Positions 7,062 through 13,937 of a stretch of DNA of 18,999 nucleotides are shown here, one piece after another. Each line of letters opens with the position of its first letter. Positions within the stretch are counted from its first letter, which is position 1. Origin of the DNA: an uncultured Bacteroidales bacterium (lineage in GTDB: Bacteria > Bacteroidota > Bacteroidia > Bacteroidales > Bacteroidaceae); the NCBI GenBank assembly GCA_937906165.1, contig CALCYA010000027.1, forward strand, positions 1 to 18,999. The letters are read 5' to 3'. A model generated the notes under the pieces. It searched no databases. It was not told where the DNA came from and was given only the letters and a program-made list of their open reading frames with translations. A program made the translations under genes and the position numbers.

Positions 7062-7075
7062 GCATTATTTAATGC
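7062..7075 (-). promoter_or_regulatory. Hairpin between promoter and nitroreductase start
   Basis: GCATT-ATTT-AATGC is a perfect 5-bp stem directly adjoining the predicted -7 box and ending 4 bp before the start codon. It would sit at the extreme 5' end of the mRNA. Confidence 0.3.
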
Positions 7076-7108
7076 GAAGATATAACATTAACGCGAAATG
7101 CCCAAAAA
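7075..7108 (-). promoter_or_regulatory. Promoter for the nitroreductase-DUF2520-kdsC operon
   Basis: The minus strand has TTTTTG (7103-7108), a 20-bp spacer and TATCTTCG (7075-7082), one mismatch from the -7 consensus TAnnTTTG. The leader would be only about 15 nt. Confidence 0.5.
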
Positions 7109-7172
7109 GCAAATAGCAAAAATAGGAACAAAGGAGGAACTAAAAGAGCCATACGATTGTTCTGTAAAATAA
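7098..7172 (+). CDS. Possible 24-codon leader ORF upstream of malic enzyme
   Basis: ATG at 7098 opens a 24-codon frame (starting MPKKQIAKIG) that stops at 7170-7172, seven bases before the malic enzyme ATG and in another frame. It has no visible ribosome site and overlaps the -33 region of the divergent promoter. It may be chance. Confidence 0.2.
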   Translation: MPKKQIAKIGTKEELKEPYDCSVK

Positions 7173-7179
7173 AAAGGCA

Positions 7180-8535
7180 ATGGATAAAGAGCTGGACAAA
7201 AAAGCATTGGAATACCATTCCAAGGAGAGAGCAGGCAAGATGGAGACAACCCCCACAAAGGCGTTCGACAGCGTTGACGACCTCTCACTCGCCTACACTC
7301 CAGGCGTTGCAGCACCGGTAAAGGAGATAAACGCGGAACGGTGGAAGGCCTACAGGTACACCAACAAGGGCAATCTTGTGGCTGTCGTGAGCAACGGAAG
7401 CGCAGTGCTGGGCGTAGGAAACGTGGGAGCTGTGGCATCAAAGCCCGTGATGGAGGGTAAGGCAATGCTGTTCAAGGTTCTTGCCGACATTGATGCTTTC
7501 GATATTGAACTGAGCGAGGAGGACCCCGACAGACTTGTCGCTACAATACAGGCTCTTGCGCCTACCTTCGGTGCAATAAACATTGAGGACATCAAAGCTC
7601 CCGAATGTTTTTACATAGAAGAGAGACTTCGCAAGCTGCTTGACATCCCTGTACTACACGATGACCAGCACGGTACAGCAATAGTTATAACAGCGGCACT
7701 CATGAACGCCTGTGAGGTTACAGGCAAGGAGATTTCAGATATAAAGATTGTCATCTGCGGCGCAGGGGCTGCCGGAATATCCACTGCAAAAATGCTAAAG
7801 AGCATTGGAGCAGGAGAAGGAAATATCATTATGACAGACAGTAAAGGTGTCATAAGCAACAGCCGTAGCGACCTCAACAATTTAAAGAAAGAATTTGCAA
7901 TAGCCACATCCCTCACCACCCTATCACAGGCAATCACCAATGCAGATGTCTTCATTGGAGTGTCCAGGGGCAACCTCCTCACCGACACCGACCTTGAAAC
8001 AATGGCAGACAACCCCATAATATTTGCATTGGCCAACCCCACCCCGGAGGTCGAGTACAGCCACGCACTCAAGATACGCCCTGATGCAGTTATTGCCACA
8101 GGGCGCACAGACAATCCCAACCAGATAAACAACTCACTCATATTCCCCTACCTGTTCCGCGGTGCGATGGACACACTCTCAACCACCATCAACACACAGA
8201 TGCAGATGGCTGCCGTAAAGGCCATCGCCCGGATTGCAAGAGAGCCTGCGGACAGGGAGATCGAGAAGAAGTACGGTAAGAAATTCACCTTTGGAAGGGA
8301 GTATCTGCTACCCAAAATGGGTGACAAGAGACTGCTTACCGAGGTATCTTCCGCAGTGGCACAGGCGGCTATGGATAGCGGTGTAGCAAGGCGCGGCATT
8401 GCCTCCTTCAGCGAGTACCGCAACGTCCTGTTGTCAAGAGTTGATAACAGCAACTTCTTCAGCCGTGAGAGAGTAAGACACCGCAGCACCACAAGGAACC
8501 ACTCGGGCTGCGAAGAGAGAAAATGCAAAATGTAA
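7180..8535 (+). CDS. Short-form malic enzyme without PTA domain
   Basis: A 451-residue protein. It should decarboxylate malate to pyruvate with NAD(P)+ and a divalent metal. Motifs: SLAYTPGVAAPV (36-47, catalytic Tyr39), KPVMEGKAMLFK (88-99, catalytic Lys94), INIEDIKAPECF (133-144, metal-site Glu136/Asp137), LHDDQHGTAIV (159-169, Asp161/162), the cofactor loop VICGAGAAGIS (191-201) and ATGRTDNPNQINN. Many Bacteroidetes and proteobacterial enzymes carry a phosphotransacetylase-like half (about 760 residues); that half is absent here. The last ~26 residues after RVDNSN are arginine-rich (RERVRHRS) and unlike a normal enzyme end. A 60-codon acidic gene follows 19 bp later. The real start is taken at the ATG that matches the family N-terminus; no strong ribosome site precedes it. 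Confidence 0.9.
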   Translation: MDKELDKKALEYHSKERAGKMETTPTKAFDSVDDLSLAYTPGVAAPVKEINAERWKAYRYTNKGNLVAVVSNGSAVLGVGNVGAVASKPVMEGKAMLFKVLADIDAFDIELSEEDPDRLVATIQALAPTFGAINIEDIKAPECFYIEERLRKLLDIPVLHDDQHGTAIVITAALMNACEVTGKEISDIKIVICGAGAAGISTAKMLKSIGAGEGNIIMTDSKGVISNSRSDLNNLKKEFAIATSLTTLSQAITNADVFIGVSRGNLLTDTDLETMADNPIIFALANPTPEVEYSHALKIRPDAVIATGRTDNPNQINNSLIFPYLFRGAMDTLSTTINTQMQMAAVKAIARIAREPADREIEKKYGKKFTFGREYLLPKMGDKRLLTEVSSAVAQAAMDSGVARRGIASFSEYRNVLLSRVDNSNFFSRERVRHRSTTRNHSGCEERKCKM

Positions 8536-8554
8536 TCACCCTAAAAGGAATAAT

Positions 8555-8737
8555 ATGGAATACCGTTATATGATATCACGCGGGGCAGAGCCTTGCCATT
8601 ATGCTCTGTTATACGATGACGATGAGTACAATGATGACTTTTACGACGAGACAAGTGATGTTGACGAAGAGCCGTACGACGACTATAACAGCGACGGAGA
8701 AAGTTACATAGACGATGAATATGACTTTGAGGAATAA
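8555..8737 (+). CDS. Small Asp/Glu/Tyr-rich protein
   Basis: A 60-residue frame starts 19 bp after the malic enzyme stop and is preceded by AAAAGGA, a plausible ribosome site. About 24 of 60 residues are Asp or Glu and 10 are Tyr; after residue 20 there is only acidic, Tyr, Asn, Ser, Gly and a few hydrophobic residues. The N-terminus (MEYRYMISRGAEPCHYALL) looks more ordinary. No signal peptide or membrane segment is seen. The composition resembles disordered, DNA-mimic or metal-binding acidic peptides, but no family is recognised. It is probably co-transcribed with the malic enzyme. Confidence 0.6.
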   Translation: MEYRYMISRGAEPCHYALLYDDDEYNDDFYDETSDVDEEPYDDYNSDGESYIDDEYDFEE

Positions 8738-9038
8738 TGTCTTTCCGGGAAAGCGTTTATCGTATAAAAAGCGCCAATTTATAAGGTCCTGACAACGATT
8801 AACGAATAAGGGAGCACCGGTCTATAGGGTCCTAAAGGTCTTTAAGGACTTTAATGGGCGCTGGGGAGCGGTTAACGTTTAGCGATTAAAGATTAGCGAT
8901 GCTCGTTCCTCGTTAATCGTTAAGCCCTTTGGGCTTGAAACTCGGCTGCACTCGCTGTACAATTACAAGCAAGCTTGCATTGCGCTCATTGGCACGAGCT
9001 TTCATCGTTCATCGTTCATCGCTCATCGTTAAACGCTA
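8738..9038. repeat. Convergent intergenic region rich in short repeats
   Basis: This lies between two converging genes and holds no supported ORF. It contains hairpins GTCCT...AGGAC (8829-8849) and AAGCCC-TTT-GGGCTT (8922-8936), the palindrome GCAAGCTTGC (8969-8978), and inverted pieces ATTAACGA and TCGTTAAT (near 8797 and 8910). A 7-bp tandem repeat runs at 9001-9028 (TTCATCG x3, then CTCATCG) and abuts the stop of the radical-SAM gene. Any of the hairpins may act as terminators, but none has a clear T-run. Confidence 0.6.
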
Positions 9039-9722
9039 TTACCCTACTCCAAGGTCGGTATTGTTGAGCAGAACCTCAACCCCTGGATAATCATTTATCA
9101 CAGGATACACCTCCTTGGCAAACCACTGCGCAAGTTCATCGTTGCGCTTCACAGCCGTGTTGTTGTTGCAGAAAACATTCACGCTGAAATACTCAAAGTG
9201 ACGTCGTGCGGTCTCAATGTCGGCAATTATGCGCTCACGCGAATCATCCGCGGTACAGCAAAGCAGACACACCCCGTCGAAATGGTGCGCGACATCGGCT
9301 GCAGTAACCGATGCCGGCACCCCTTTGTTCCAGCGGACGCGTTGCCCGGGGCTGAAGCTCTCGATACCACAACGGAACTTCACCCTTACCGGTGCGAACC
9401 GGGCTGCAAAAGCGGCAAGCCTGTTGCGGTACATATAATGCGCCTCGAACCATAGTGTATGGATACCCTTTTCTCGTACCACCCTCTTCAACAGTTCCAA
9501 CGTATCATCATCGAGCTCCATTGCCGAACCTGAATTTATGACATCCAACACACCATATTCGCCCGTGACACGCTCCAGCACTGGGCGGTTGACATTGAAA
9601 GGATTATCACTGACATCGGCGTGATAGTCGCAGAAAGCACAGCGGTGCCAACGGCATCCGGTACCTTGCAGGAGCACGAACTCCCGCGGCATCTTAGTGT
9701 GTATAAGAGAATACCTATCCAT
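9039..9722 (-). CDS. Radical-SAM protein with CX4CX2C motif; possible queuine lyase (QueL-like)
   Basis: A 227-residue protein. QGTGCRWHRCAFCDYH places cysteines at 23, 28 and 31, i.e. CX4CX2C rather than the usual CX3CX2C radical-SAM cluster motif; the GTGCxxxxCxFC context still points to a 4Fe-4S/SAM site. VLDVINSGSAMEL is the expected glycine-rich SAM strand, and VKFRCGIESF and FCNNNT occur further on. It overlaps the upstream YhhQ-type transporter by 8 bp, so the two are translated together. A radical-SAM enzyme (QueL) that converts queuine to preQ1 is known from gut bacteria, and this coupling suggests a similar job. That is inference from context. The start at 9722 is preferred over 9734 because it gives ATG overlapping the YhhQ stop and the family-like N-terminus MDRYSLIH. 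Confidence 0.72.
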   Translation of the reverse strand: MDRYSLIHTKMPREFVLLQGTGCRWHRCAFCDYHADVSDNPFNVNRPVLERVTGEYGVLDVINSGSAMELDDDTLELLKRVVREKGIHTLWFEAHYMYRNRLAAFAARFAPVRVKFRCGIESFSPGQRVRWNKGVPASVTAADVAHHFDGVCLLCCTADDSRERIIADIETARRHFEYFSVNVFCNNNTAVKRNDELAQWFAKEVYPVINDYPGVEVLLNNTDLGVG

Positions 9723-10398
9723 TGTTATTGGCACGCAGGACCTTGCGTTTGAGAAATACTATCACCGCATATGCCATAGGAGTTCCGAAGAGCACCTCTA
9801 TGCATAGTTTCATCAGATACTGCAGGGCAATCATCAGCATAAGATTCTCGGTAGTGAGTGTACCGGCAAAGGCTATCAGCACAAACGGCAACGAGTCGAA
9901 GAGATAAGCGACTGCCGAGCTTCCGATAGTGCGCACCCACAGACGACGTCCTTTGGTGAGTTTTTTTATACGCTCCATAAGCCAGGCATTGGAGAGTTCG
10001 CCCAACAGGAAGCCCACAAGTGAGCCTATCACAATACGCGGGACATATGTAAAGATTGTGTTGTATGCCCCGGCCGTTGCATCGAGATAGTCGGGCGAGG
10101 GAAGCCACACACCTACCTGCGTACAGAGCACCATAATGATATTGCAGACAAAGGTCATCCATATGACCTTGCGCGCTGTACGATAGCCCCATATCTCGGT
10201 GAGCACGTCGCCAAGCATATAAGCAAACGGGAAAGTTATTGTTCCCGCATCAAAATAAAAATACCCGAAGAGGCTGATTACTTTGACCGCCATCACGTTC
10301 GACACAAGATAGAGTGTCACGAAGAGAGCCGTAACGACCATCAGCGGCATGTCGCCGCCTGTTCGGTTTTTGAAAGGGTTTTCCGATACCTTATCCAT
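9715..10398 (-). CDS. yhhQ: Queuosine-precursor transporter (YhhQ/QPTR family)
   Basis: A 227-residue inner-membrane protein with about six hydrophobic segments, the normal YhhQ length. Family marks are LVSNVMAVKVISLFGYFYFDAG near the first helix, FPFAYMLGDVLTEIWGYRTARKVIW, the GSLVGFLLGELSNAWLMERIKKLT segment and YLFDSLPFVLIAFAG. YhhQ of E. coli imports preQ0/preQ1, precursors of the tRNA base queuosine; homologues elsewhere take queuine. The frame is open to 10482, but the consensus promoter at 10444-10476 lies inside that extension, so the Met at 10396-10398 is the start. Its gene end overlaps the radical-SAM gene by 8 bp. Confidence 0.9.
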   Translation of the reverse strand: MDKVSENPFKNRTGGDMPLMVVTALFVTLYLVSNVMAVKVISLFGYFYFDAGTITFPFAYMLGDVLTEIWGYRTARKVIWMTFVCNIIMVLCTQVGVWLPSPDYLDATAGAYNTIFTYVPRIVIGSLVGFLLGELSNAWLMERIKKLTKGRRLWVRTIGSSAVAYLFDSLPFVLIAFAGTLTTENLMLMIALQYLMKLCIEVLFGTPMAYAVIVFLKRKVLRANNNG

Positions 10399-10410
10399 AA
10401 AATAATTATT

Positions 10411-10435
10411 ACAGGAGACACATGGCCTCCCCTGT
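10411..10435 (-). promoter_or_regulatory. 5'-leader hairpin of the yhhQ mRNA
   Basis: ACAGGAG (10411-10417) and CTCCCCTGT (10427-10435) form a stem in the short leader, beginning about 4 nt after the predicted transcription start and ending 12 bp before the start codon. It lacks the loop and A-rich tail of the preQ1-I riboswitch. Confidence 0.4.
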
Positions 10436-10443
10436 TTCAGTTG

Positions 10444-10476
10444 CAAAGATAGTGACAAACGAGCGAGATAGGCAAA
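10444..10476 (-). promoter_or_regulatory. Bacteroidetes-type promoter for yhhQ and the radical-SAM gene
   Basis: Minus strand TTTG (10473-10476), 21-bp spacer, TATCTTTG (10444-10451): a perfect consensus match 46 bp before the start codon. A second TATCTTTG at 10527-10534 lacks a matching upstream element. Confidence 0.7.
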
Positions 10477-10661
10477 GTTCACTTTGATATTTCACTGCGA
10501 GTGCAGTCTATTTTCGCGGTTTACCGCAAAGATAATAATTAATCGTAAAACATTACACATTTGTCGGGTACCCGTTAGAGGAGACGGGGAGAAACTTACA
10601 AAATGAGGGCTGACACACCGGTCAACCACTACAACATTCAACATTACACATTATACACTAC

Positions 10662-12287
10662 TCATCTCTGCAACTTGAAGACGAACTCAAGACCACCACC
10701 GGCAGCGTTACGTGCCGAGATTGTACCGCCATGCAGTGCAATCGCGTTCTTGACTATGGCAAGACCGAGTCCGGTACCGCCAAGCTTGCGGCTACGGCCT
10801 TTGTCGACACGGTAGAAACGCTCAAAGATGCGTGCGAGATGTTCTTCGGGCACACCGACACCGTTATCCGAGAATGTGAAATAACAGAACTGTCCGTCGG
10901 TGCGGAAGCAGGCAATCCTTATTGTTGTCCCATGACCGGCATAGGCCATTGAGTTGTCGACGAGATTACGGAATATCGAATAAATCATCGACGGGTCGGC
11001 ATTTATCACCAGCTGCTGCGGCAGAGAGTTCTCGACTTTAATATCAAGCGCCACAAGCTTGTCATTGACCTCCTGGAGCATACCTGCTACAAGCTGTGAA
11101 AGATTTACCGGTTCCTTGTTCACACGTTGTACTGCGCTTGTCATCTCATTGAGTTGCGAGATATCCTGTACAAGGGAGTTCAACCTGTTGCTTTGGCTAT
11201 AGCATCGTTGCAGGAAGTGCATCAACTGCTCTTCGCTCAGATTGTCGGGATAGTTCTGTAGTATTGTTTCAAGATATCCCTGTATGCTGCAAACAGGTGT
11301 CTTGAACTCATGAGCCATATTCTGTGTAAGCTGCCTCTTGAGACGTGACTGTTCCTCGGCCGTTGTGACATCATTGATGGAAAGCTCAAATCCTTTGTCA
11401 CTGAACAGCACACAACGGAGTTCAAAGATACGCCCTGAGACCTCTATGGTGTTTGACAGCGTTGTCTCGCGCGGATTGTTGTTTATATAACCGTCATTGT
11501 CGATAAAGCGTTTTATCTTGGAAAATTCGGGCTGAAAGAGGATATCCTCGACCTTGGCAAGATGCTTTGATGATACAAAGTCGGCATACTCATTGAACAG
11601 TGGATTGGCAAACACCAGACGACGCTTGGCATCAAACACAGCCACGCCCTCCTGCGCAGTACGCAGATGCTGCAGCAGCTTTTGAGTGGCAAACTCCGCA
11701 CCGCCGGCAACCTTTATGATACGGTAGATGATGAAGAGCACCACAACTATTATCACACCTGCCAGGACAATAAAGAAGAGATCGTCGGCGCGTTCTTCTT
11801 CCATCGCAAAGGCATAAGGCTGTGAACTGCGCACTACAAAACCGAATTCGGGGCTATAGGTAGCCACATAGAAATACTCCTCACTATCCAATGACGACAC
11901 ACGACGCTGATCGTAACCGTAGCCTTCTGCCAATGCCTGCTGCACCTCGGGACGGGCTCTATGGTTCTCCATGGCTGCGCCATCGGGTAAAGATGAGTCG
12001 AACAGCACATTTCCTGTCGACGAATCGACAAGCGTAACACGCAGTCCGCGCTTGTCGTAATACGAGACATAGCGTCTGAGGTAGTTAGCGCAGGAATCAT
12101 TGAAAAGCCTGTCGCCACGCATACGCATAAGGTCATACACGCTTTCGTTGATGTTGCGCATGGCACCCTGCTGATGCATCACTGCAACACTCTTGGCCCT
12201 CTCGTAGTTATAGTAGAGGAACGTCACCGCCAACAACAGCAAGAGAGCCATAACAGGCAGGAAGAAACGTGTAATGAACTTTGACAT
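10662..12287 (-). CDS. PhoR-like sensor histidine kinase with PAS domain
   Basis: A 541-residue membrane kinase. Transmembrane helices are at about 7-26 and 170-191, enclosing a ~140-residue extracytoplasmic sensor. A PAS-like domain (about 205-315, HLRTAQEGVAVFDAKRRLVFAN) is followed by the dimerisation/phosphoacceptor helix NMAHEFKTPVCSIQGYLET, with His326. The ATPase has an N box NLVDNSMAYA (near 443), G1 DNGVGVP, F box RIFERFYRVDKGRS and G2 GGTGLGLAIVK, so it looks fully active. It begins 5 bp after the response regulator and is its partner. The TM-sensor-TM-PAS-HisKA layout is that of PhoR-type kinases. The stimulus is not shown by sequence; nearby phosphate transporters make phosphate a candidate. 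Confidence 0.93.
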   Translation of the reverse strand: MSKFITRFFLPVMALLLLLAVTFLYYNYERAKSVAVMHQQGAMRNINESVYDLMRMRGDRLFNDSCANYLRRYVSYYDKRGLRVTLVDSSTGNVLFDSSLPDGAAMENHRARPEVQQALAEGYGYDQRRVSSLDSEEYFYVATYSPEFGFVVRSSQPYAFAMEEERADDLFFIVLAGVIIVVVLFIIYRIIKVAGGAEFATQKLLQHLRTAQEGVAVFDAKRRLVFANPLFNEYADFVSSKHLAKVEDILFQPEFSKIKRFIDNDGYINNNPRETTLSNTIEVSGRIFELRCVLFSDKGFELSINDVTTAEEQSRLKRQLTQNMAHEFKTPVCSIQGYLETILQNYPDNLSEEQLMHFLQRCYSQSNRLNSLVQDISQLNEMTSAVQRVNKEPVNLSQLVAGMLQEVNDKLVALDIKVENSLPQQLVINADPSMIYSIFRNLVDNSMAYAGHGTTIRIACFRTDGQFCYFTFSDNGVGVPEEHLARIFERFYRVDKGRSRKLGGTGLGLAIVKNAIALHGGTISARNAAGGGLEFVFKLQR

Positions 12288-12292
12288 ACTTA

Positions 12293-12985
12293 TCAGTTTA
12301 CATCAGTCACAAAGCAATATCCATAACCACTGCGCGAGACGATATTGTTTGCATATACACCTAATTTCTTGCGTAGGCGCGCCATATTCACATCGATGCT
12401 GCGCGCAAGCACATTCACATCATCGGGCCACACACGCGAGAGAATCTCATCACGGGAATATACACGGCCCGGCTTGCGCATGAGCATATAAAGCACCTCG
12501 AACTCCTTTTTTGTAAGGGCAATATCCACACCGGCTATGTAAGTGCGCTTGGTCTCGGGATTCAGCACCAGTTCCCCGAACACGATATTGTCATAAGACA
12601 CCACCTCGGGCTGGACATTGGCATTGCGCCGCAACACTGCCTTTACCCTCACAAGGACCTCGCTCACACGGAAAGGCTTGCAGATATAATCATCAGCGCC
12701 CAGATTAAAACCTGTGAGCACATCGTTCTCACCTGTTTTTGCAGTGATGAAGATTATAGGCGTCGCAGCACACCCCTGTACCTTACGTATGTGGGTAGCA
12801 AGGGAGAATCCGCTCATATCATCCATCATGACATCAAGCAGAAAGAGGTCATAGCTATCGAGGGGAAGGGCAAGCGCCTCCTCTCCGGAATTTGCAGTAT
12901 CTACCTTATAGCCGTTGTTCTCAAGGTTGAACTTGAGAATCTCGCATATATCCATCTCGTCATCGACGACCAGTATTCTTGCCAT
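12293..12985 (-). CDS. OmpR/PhoB-family response regulator
   Basis: A 230-residue regulator. The receiver domain carries the acidic pair Asp8/Asp9, phosphoacceptor Asp51 (YDLFLLDVMM), Thr81 (FITAKTG) and Lys103 (CKPF). The C-terminal winged helix (about 130-228: LTKKEFEVLYMLMRKPGRVYSRDEIL, SIDVNMARLRKKLG, GYGYCF) is the OmpR/PhoB DNA-binding type, which binds tandem direct repeats about 11 bp apart. It starts 11 bp after nfo and ends 5 bp before the kinase gene. The phosphate transporters just upstream carry arrays of exactly such repeats, so this protein is the obvious local candidate to bind them. That link is inference. Confidence 0.94.
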   Translation of the reverse strand: MARILVVDDEMDICEILKFNLENNGYKVDTANSGEEALALPLDSYDLFLLDVMMDDMSGFSLATHIRKVQGCAATPIIFITAKTGENDVLTGFNLGADDYICKPFRVSEVLVRVKAVLRRNANVQPEVVSYDNIVFGELVLNPETKRTYIAGVDIALTKKEFEVLYMLMRKPGRVYSRDEILSRVWPDDVNVLARSIDVNMARLRKKLGVYANNIVSRSGYGYCFVTDVN

Positions 12986-12996
12986 AACTACGGGTA

Positions 12997-13830
12997 TTAT
13001 TCAAAACTGCGCAACAGGGTTATCTCCTCGGCCCAACGGCTCTCATCGGGAGTCTCAAGGATTATAGGCATATTGTCGAAGCGCGAATCTTTCATGAAAC
13101 GCTTGAAGAAGTCGATACCCAACAGACCTATTCCCACACTATCGTGACGGTCTACGCGTGAGCCGAGAGCCTTCTTTGTATCGTTGAGGTGTATTCCTTT
13201 GAGGTACTCAAGCCCCACAACGCGATCCATCTCCTCAAAGACAGCATCATAATCGGCAACTATATCGTAACCGGCAGAATATATGTGGCAGGTATCAATA
13301 CAATACCCCACGCGGCTCTTGTCCTCAACACGGTCGATGATGTAACGTATCTCTTCGAGTCTGTTACCTACATTGCTACCCTGCCCGGCCGTATTCTCAA
13401 TGACAGCAGTGACGCCGGATGTCTTCGAGAGTGCAAGATTTATATTGTCTGCAATGCGGTTGAGACACTCCTCAACTGAAATCTTGTTGAGGTGGCTGCC
13501 AGGGTGGAAGTTGAGCATTTTGAGACCGAGCTGCTCGCAACGCTGCATTTCATCGATGAAGGCCGCACGTGATTTCTGTATAGCCTCTTCATCTGGGTTA
13601 CCCAAATTAATGAGATAACTGTCGTGCGGAAGTACGAACTCCGGTTTGAAGCCACATTTATCCATATTCTCTTTGAAAAGAGTGATACTCTTTTGGGTGA
13701 GCGGTGCAGCCACCCACTGACGCTGGTTCTTTGTGAAGAGCGCAAAGGCATTTGCACCCACAGCGGCAGCATTCAAGGGAGCATTCTCCACTCCACCGCT
13801 CGCCGATACATGAGGTCCGATATATTTCAT
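12997..13830 (-). CDS. nfo: Endonuclease IV (apurinic/apyrimidinic endonuclease)
   Basis: A 277-residue TIM-barrel enzyme close in length to E. coli Nfo. It cuts DNA 5' to abasic sites and clears blocked 3' ends in base-excision repair. All nine metal ligands can be placed: His69 (LPHDSY), His109 (NFHPGSH), Glu145 (IENTAGQ), Asp179 and His182 (DTCHIYSAGYD), His214 (IHLNDTK), Asp227 and His229 (SRVDRH) and Glu259 (LETP). The loop usually reading IGxG with Glu is VGIGLLG here, a mild change. It is first in an operon with the response regulator and kinase (11-bp gap), an unusual pairing of DNA repair with a two-component system. No clear promoter was found in the short space after the upstream terminator. 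Confidence 0.95.
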   Translation of the reverse strand: MKYIGPHVSASGGVENAPLNAAAVGANAFALFTKNQRQWVAAPLTQKSITLFKENMDKCGFKPEFVLPHDSYLINLGNPDEEAIQKSRAAFIDEMQRCEQLGLKMLNFHPGSHLNKISVEECLNRIADNINLALSKTSGVTAVIENTAGQGSNVGNRLEEIRYIIDRVEDKSRVGYCIDTCHIYSAGYDIVADYDAVFEEMDRVVGLEYLKGIHLNDTKKALGSRVDRHDSVGIGLLGIDFFKRFMKDSRFDNMPIILETPDESRWAEEITLLRSFE

Positions 13831-13865
13831 ATTACACTGTTTATTATTTCAACATAAATATCTTA

Positions 13866-13915
13866 AAAAGTGTCGGCGGAAAGCTAAATTACATATTATA
13901 GCACATCCGCCGACA
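13866..13915 (-). terminator. Terminator of the pit gene at 13938-16220
   Basis: A perfect 10-bp stem (TGTCGGCGGA at 13871-13880, TCCGCCGACA at 13906-13915) begins 23 bp after the stop. It has an inner GCTA/TAGC pair and is followed on the minus strand by CTTTTTAAG. Confidence 0.8.
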
Positions 13916-13937
13916 ATACTACGGTTCAGGAAAGCCT

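Noticed and set aside
7131..7138. Strong Shine-Dalgarno AAGGAGGA upstream of malic enzyme
   Set aside because: It is over 40 bp from the ATG, with no in-frame start at the proper distance. It falls inside the small ORF and may be chance.
10411..10435. preQ1 riboswitch before yhhQ
   Set aside because: The stem is present, but the class I loop and A-rich tail needed for the pseudoknot are missing. Kept only as a hairpin.
10399..10482. 28-codon N-terminal extension of YhhQ
   Set aside because: A perfect -33/-7 promoter lies within it, and the family start fits the Met at 10396-10398.
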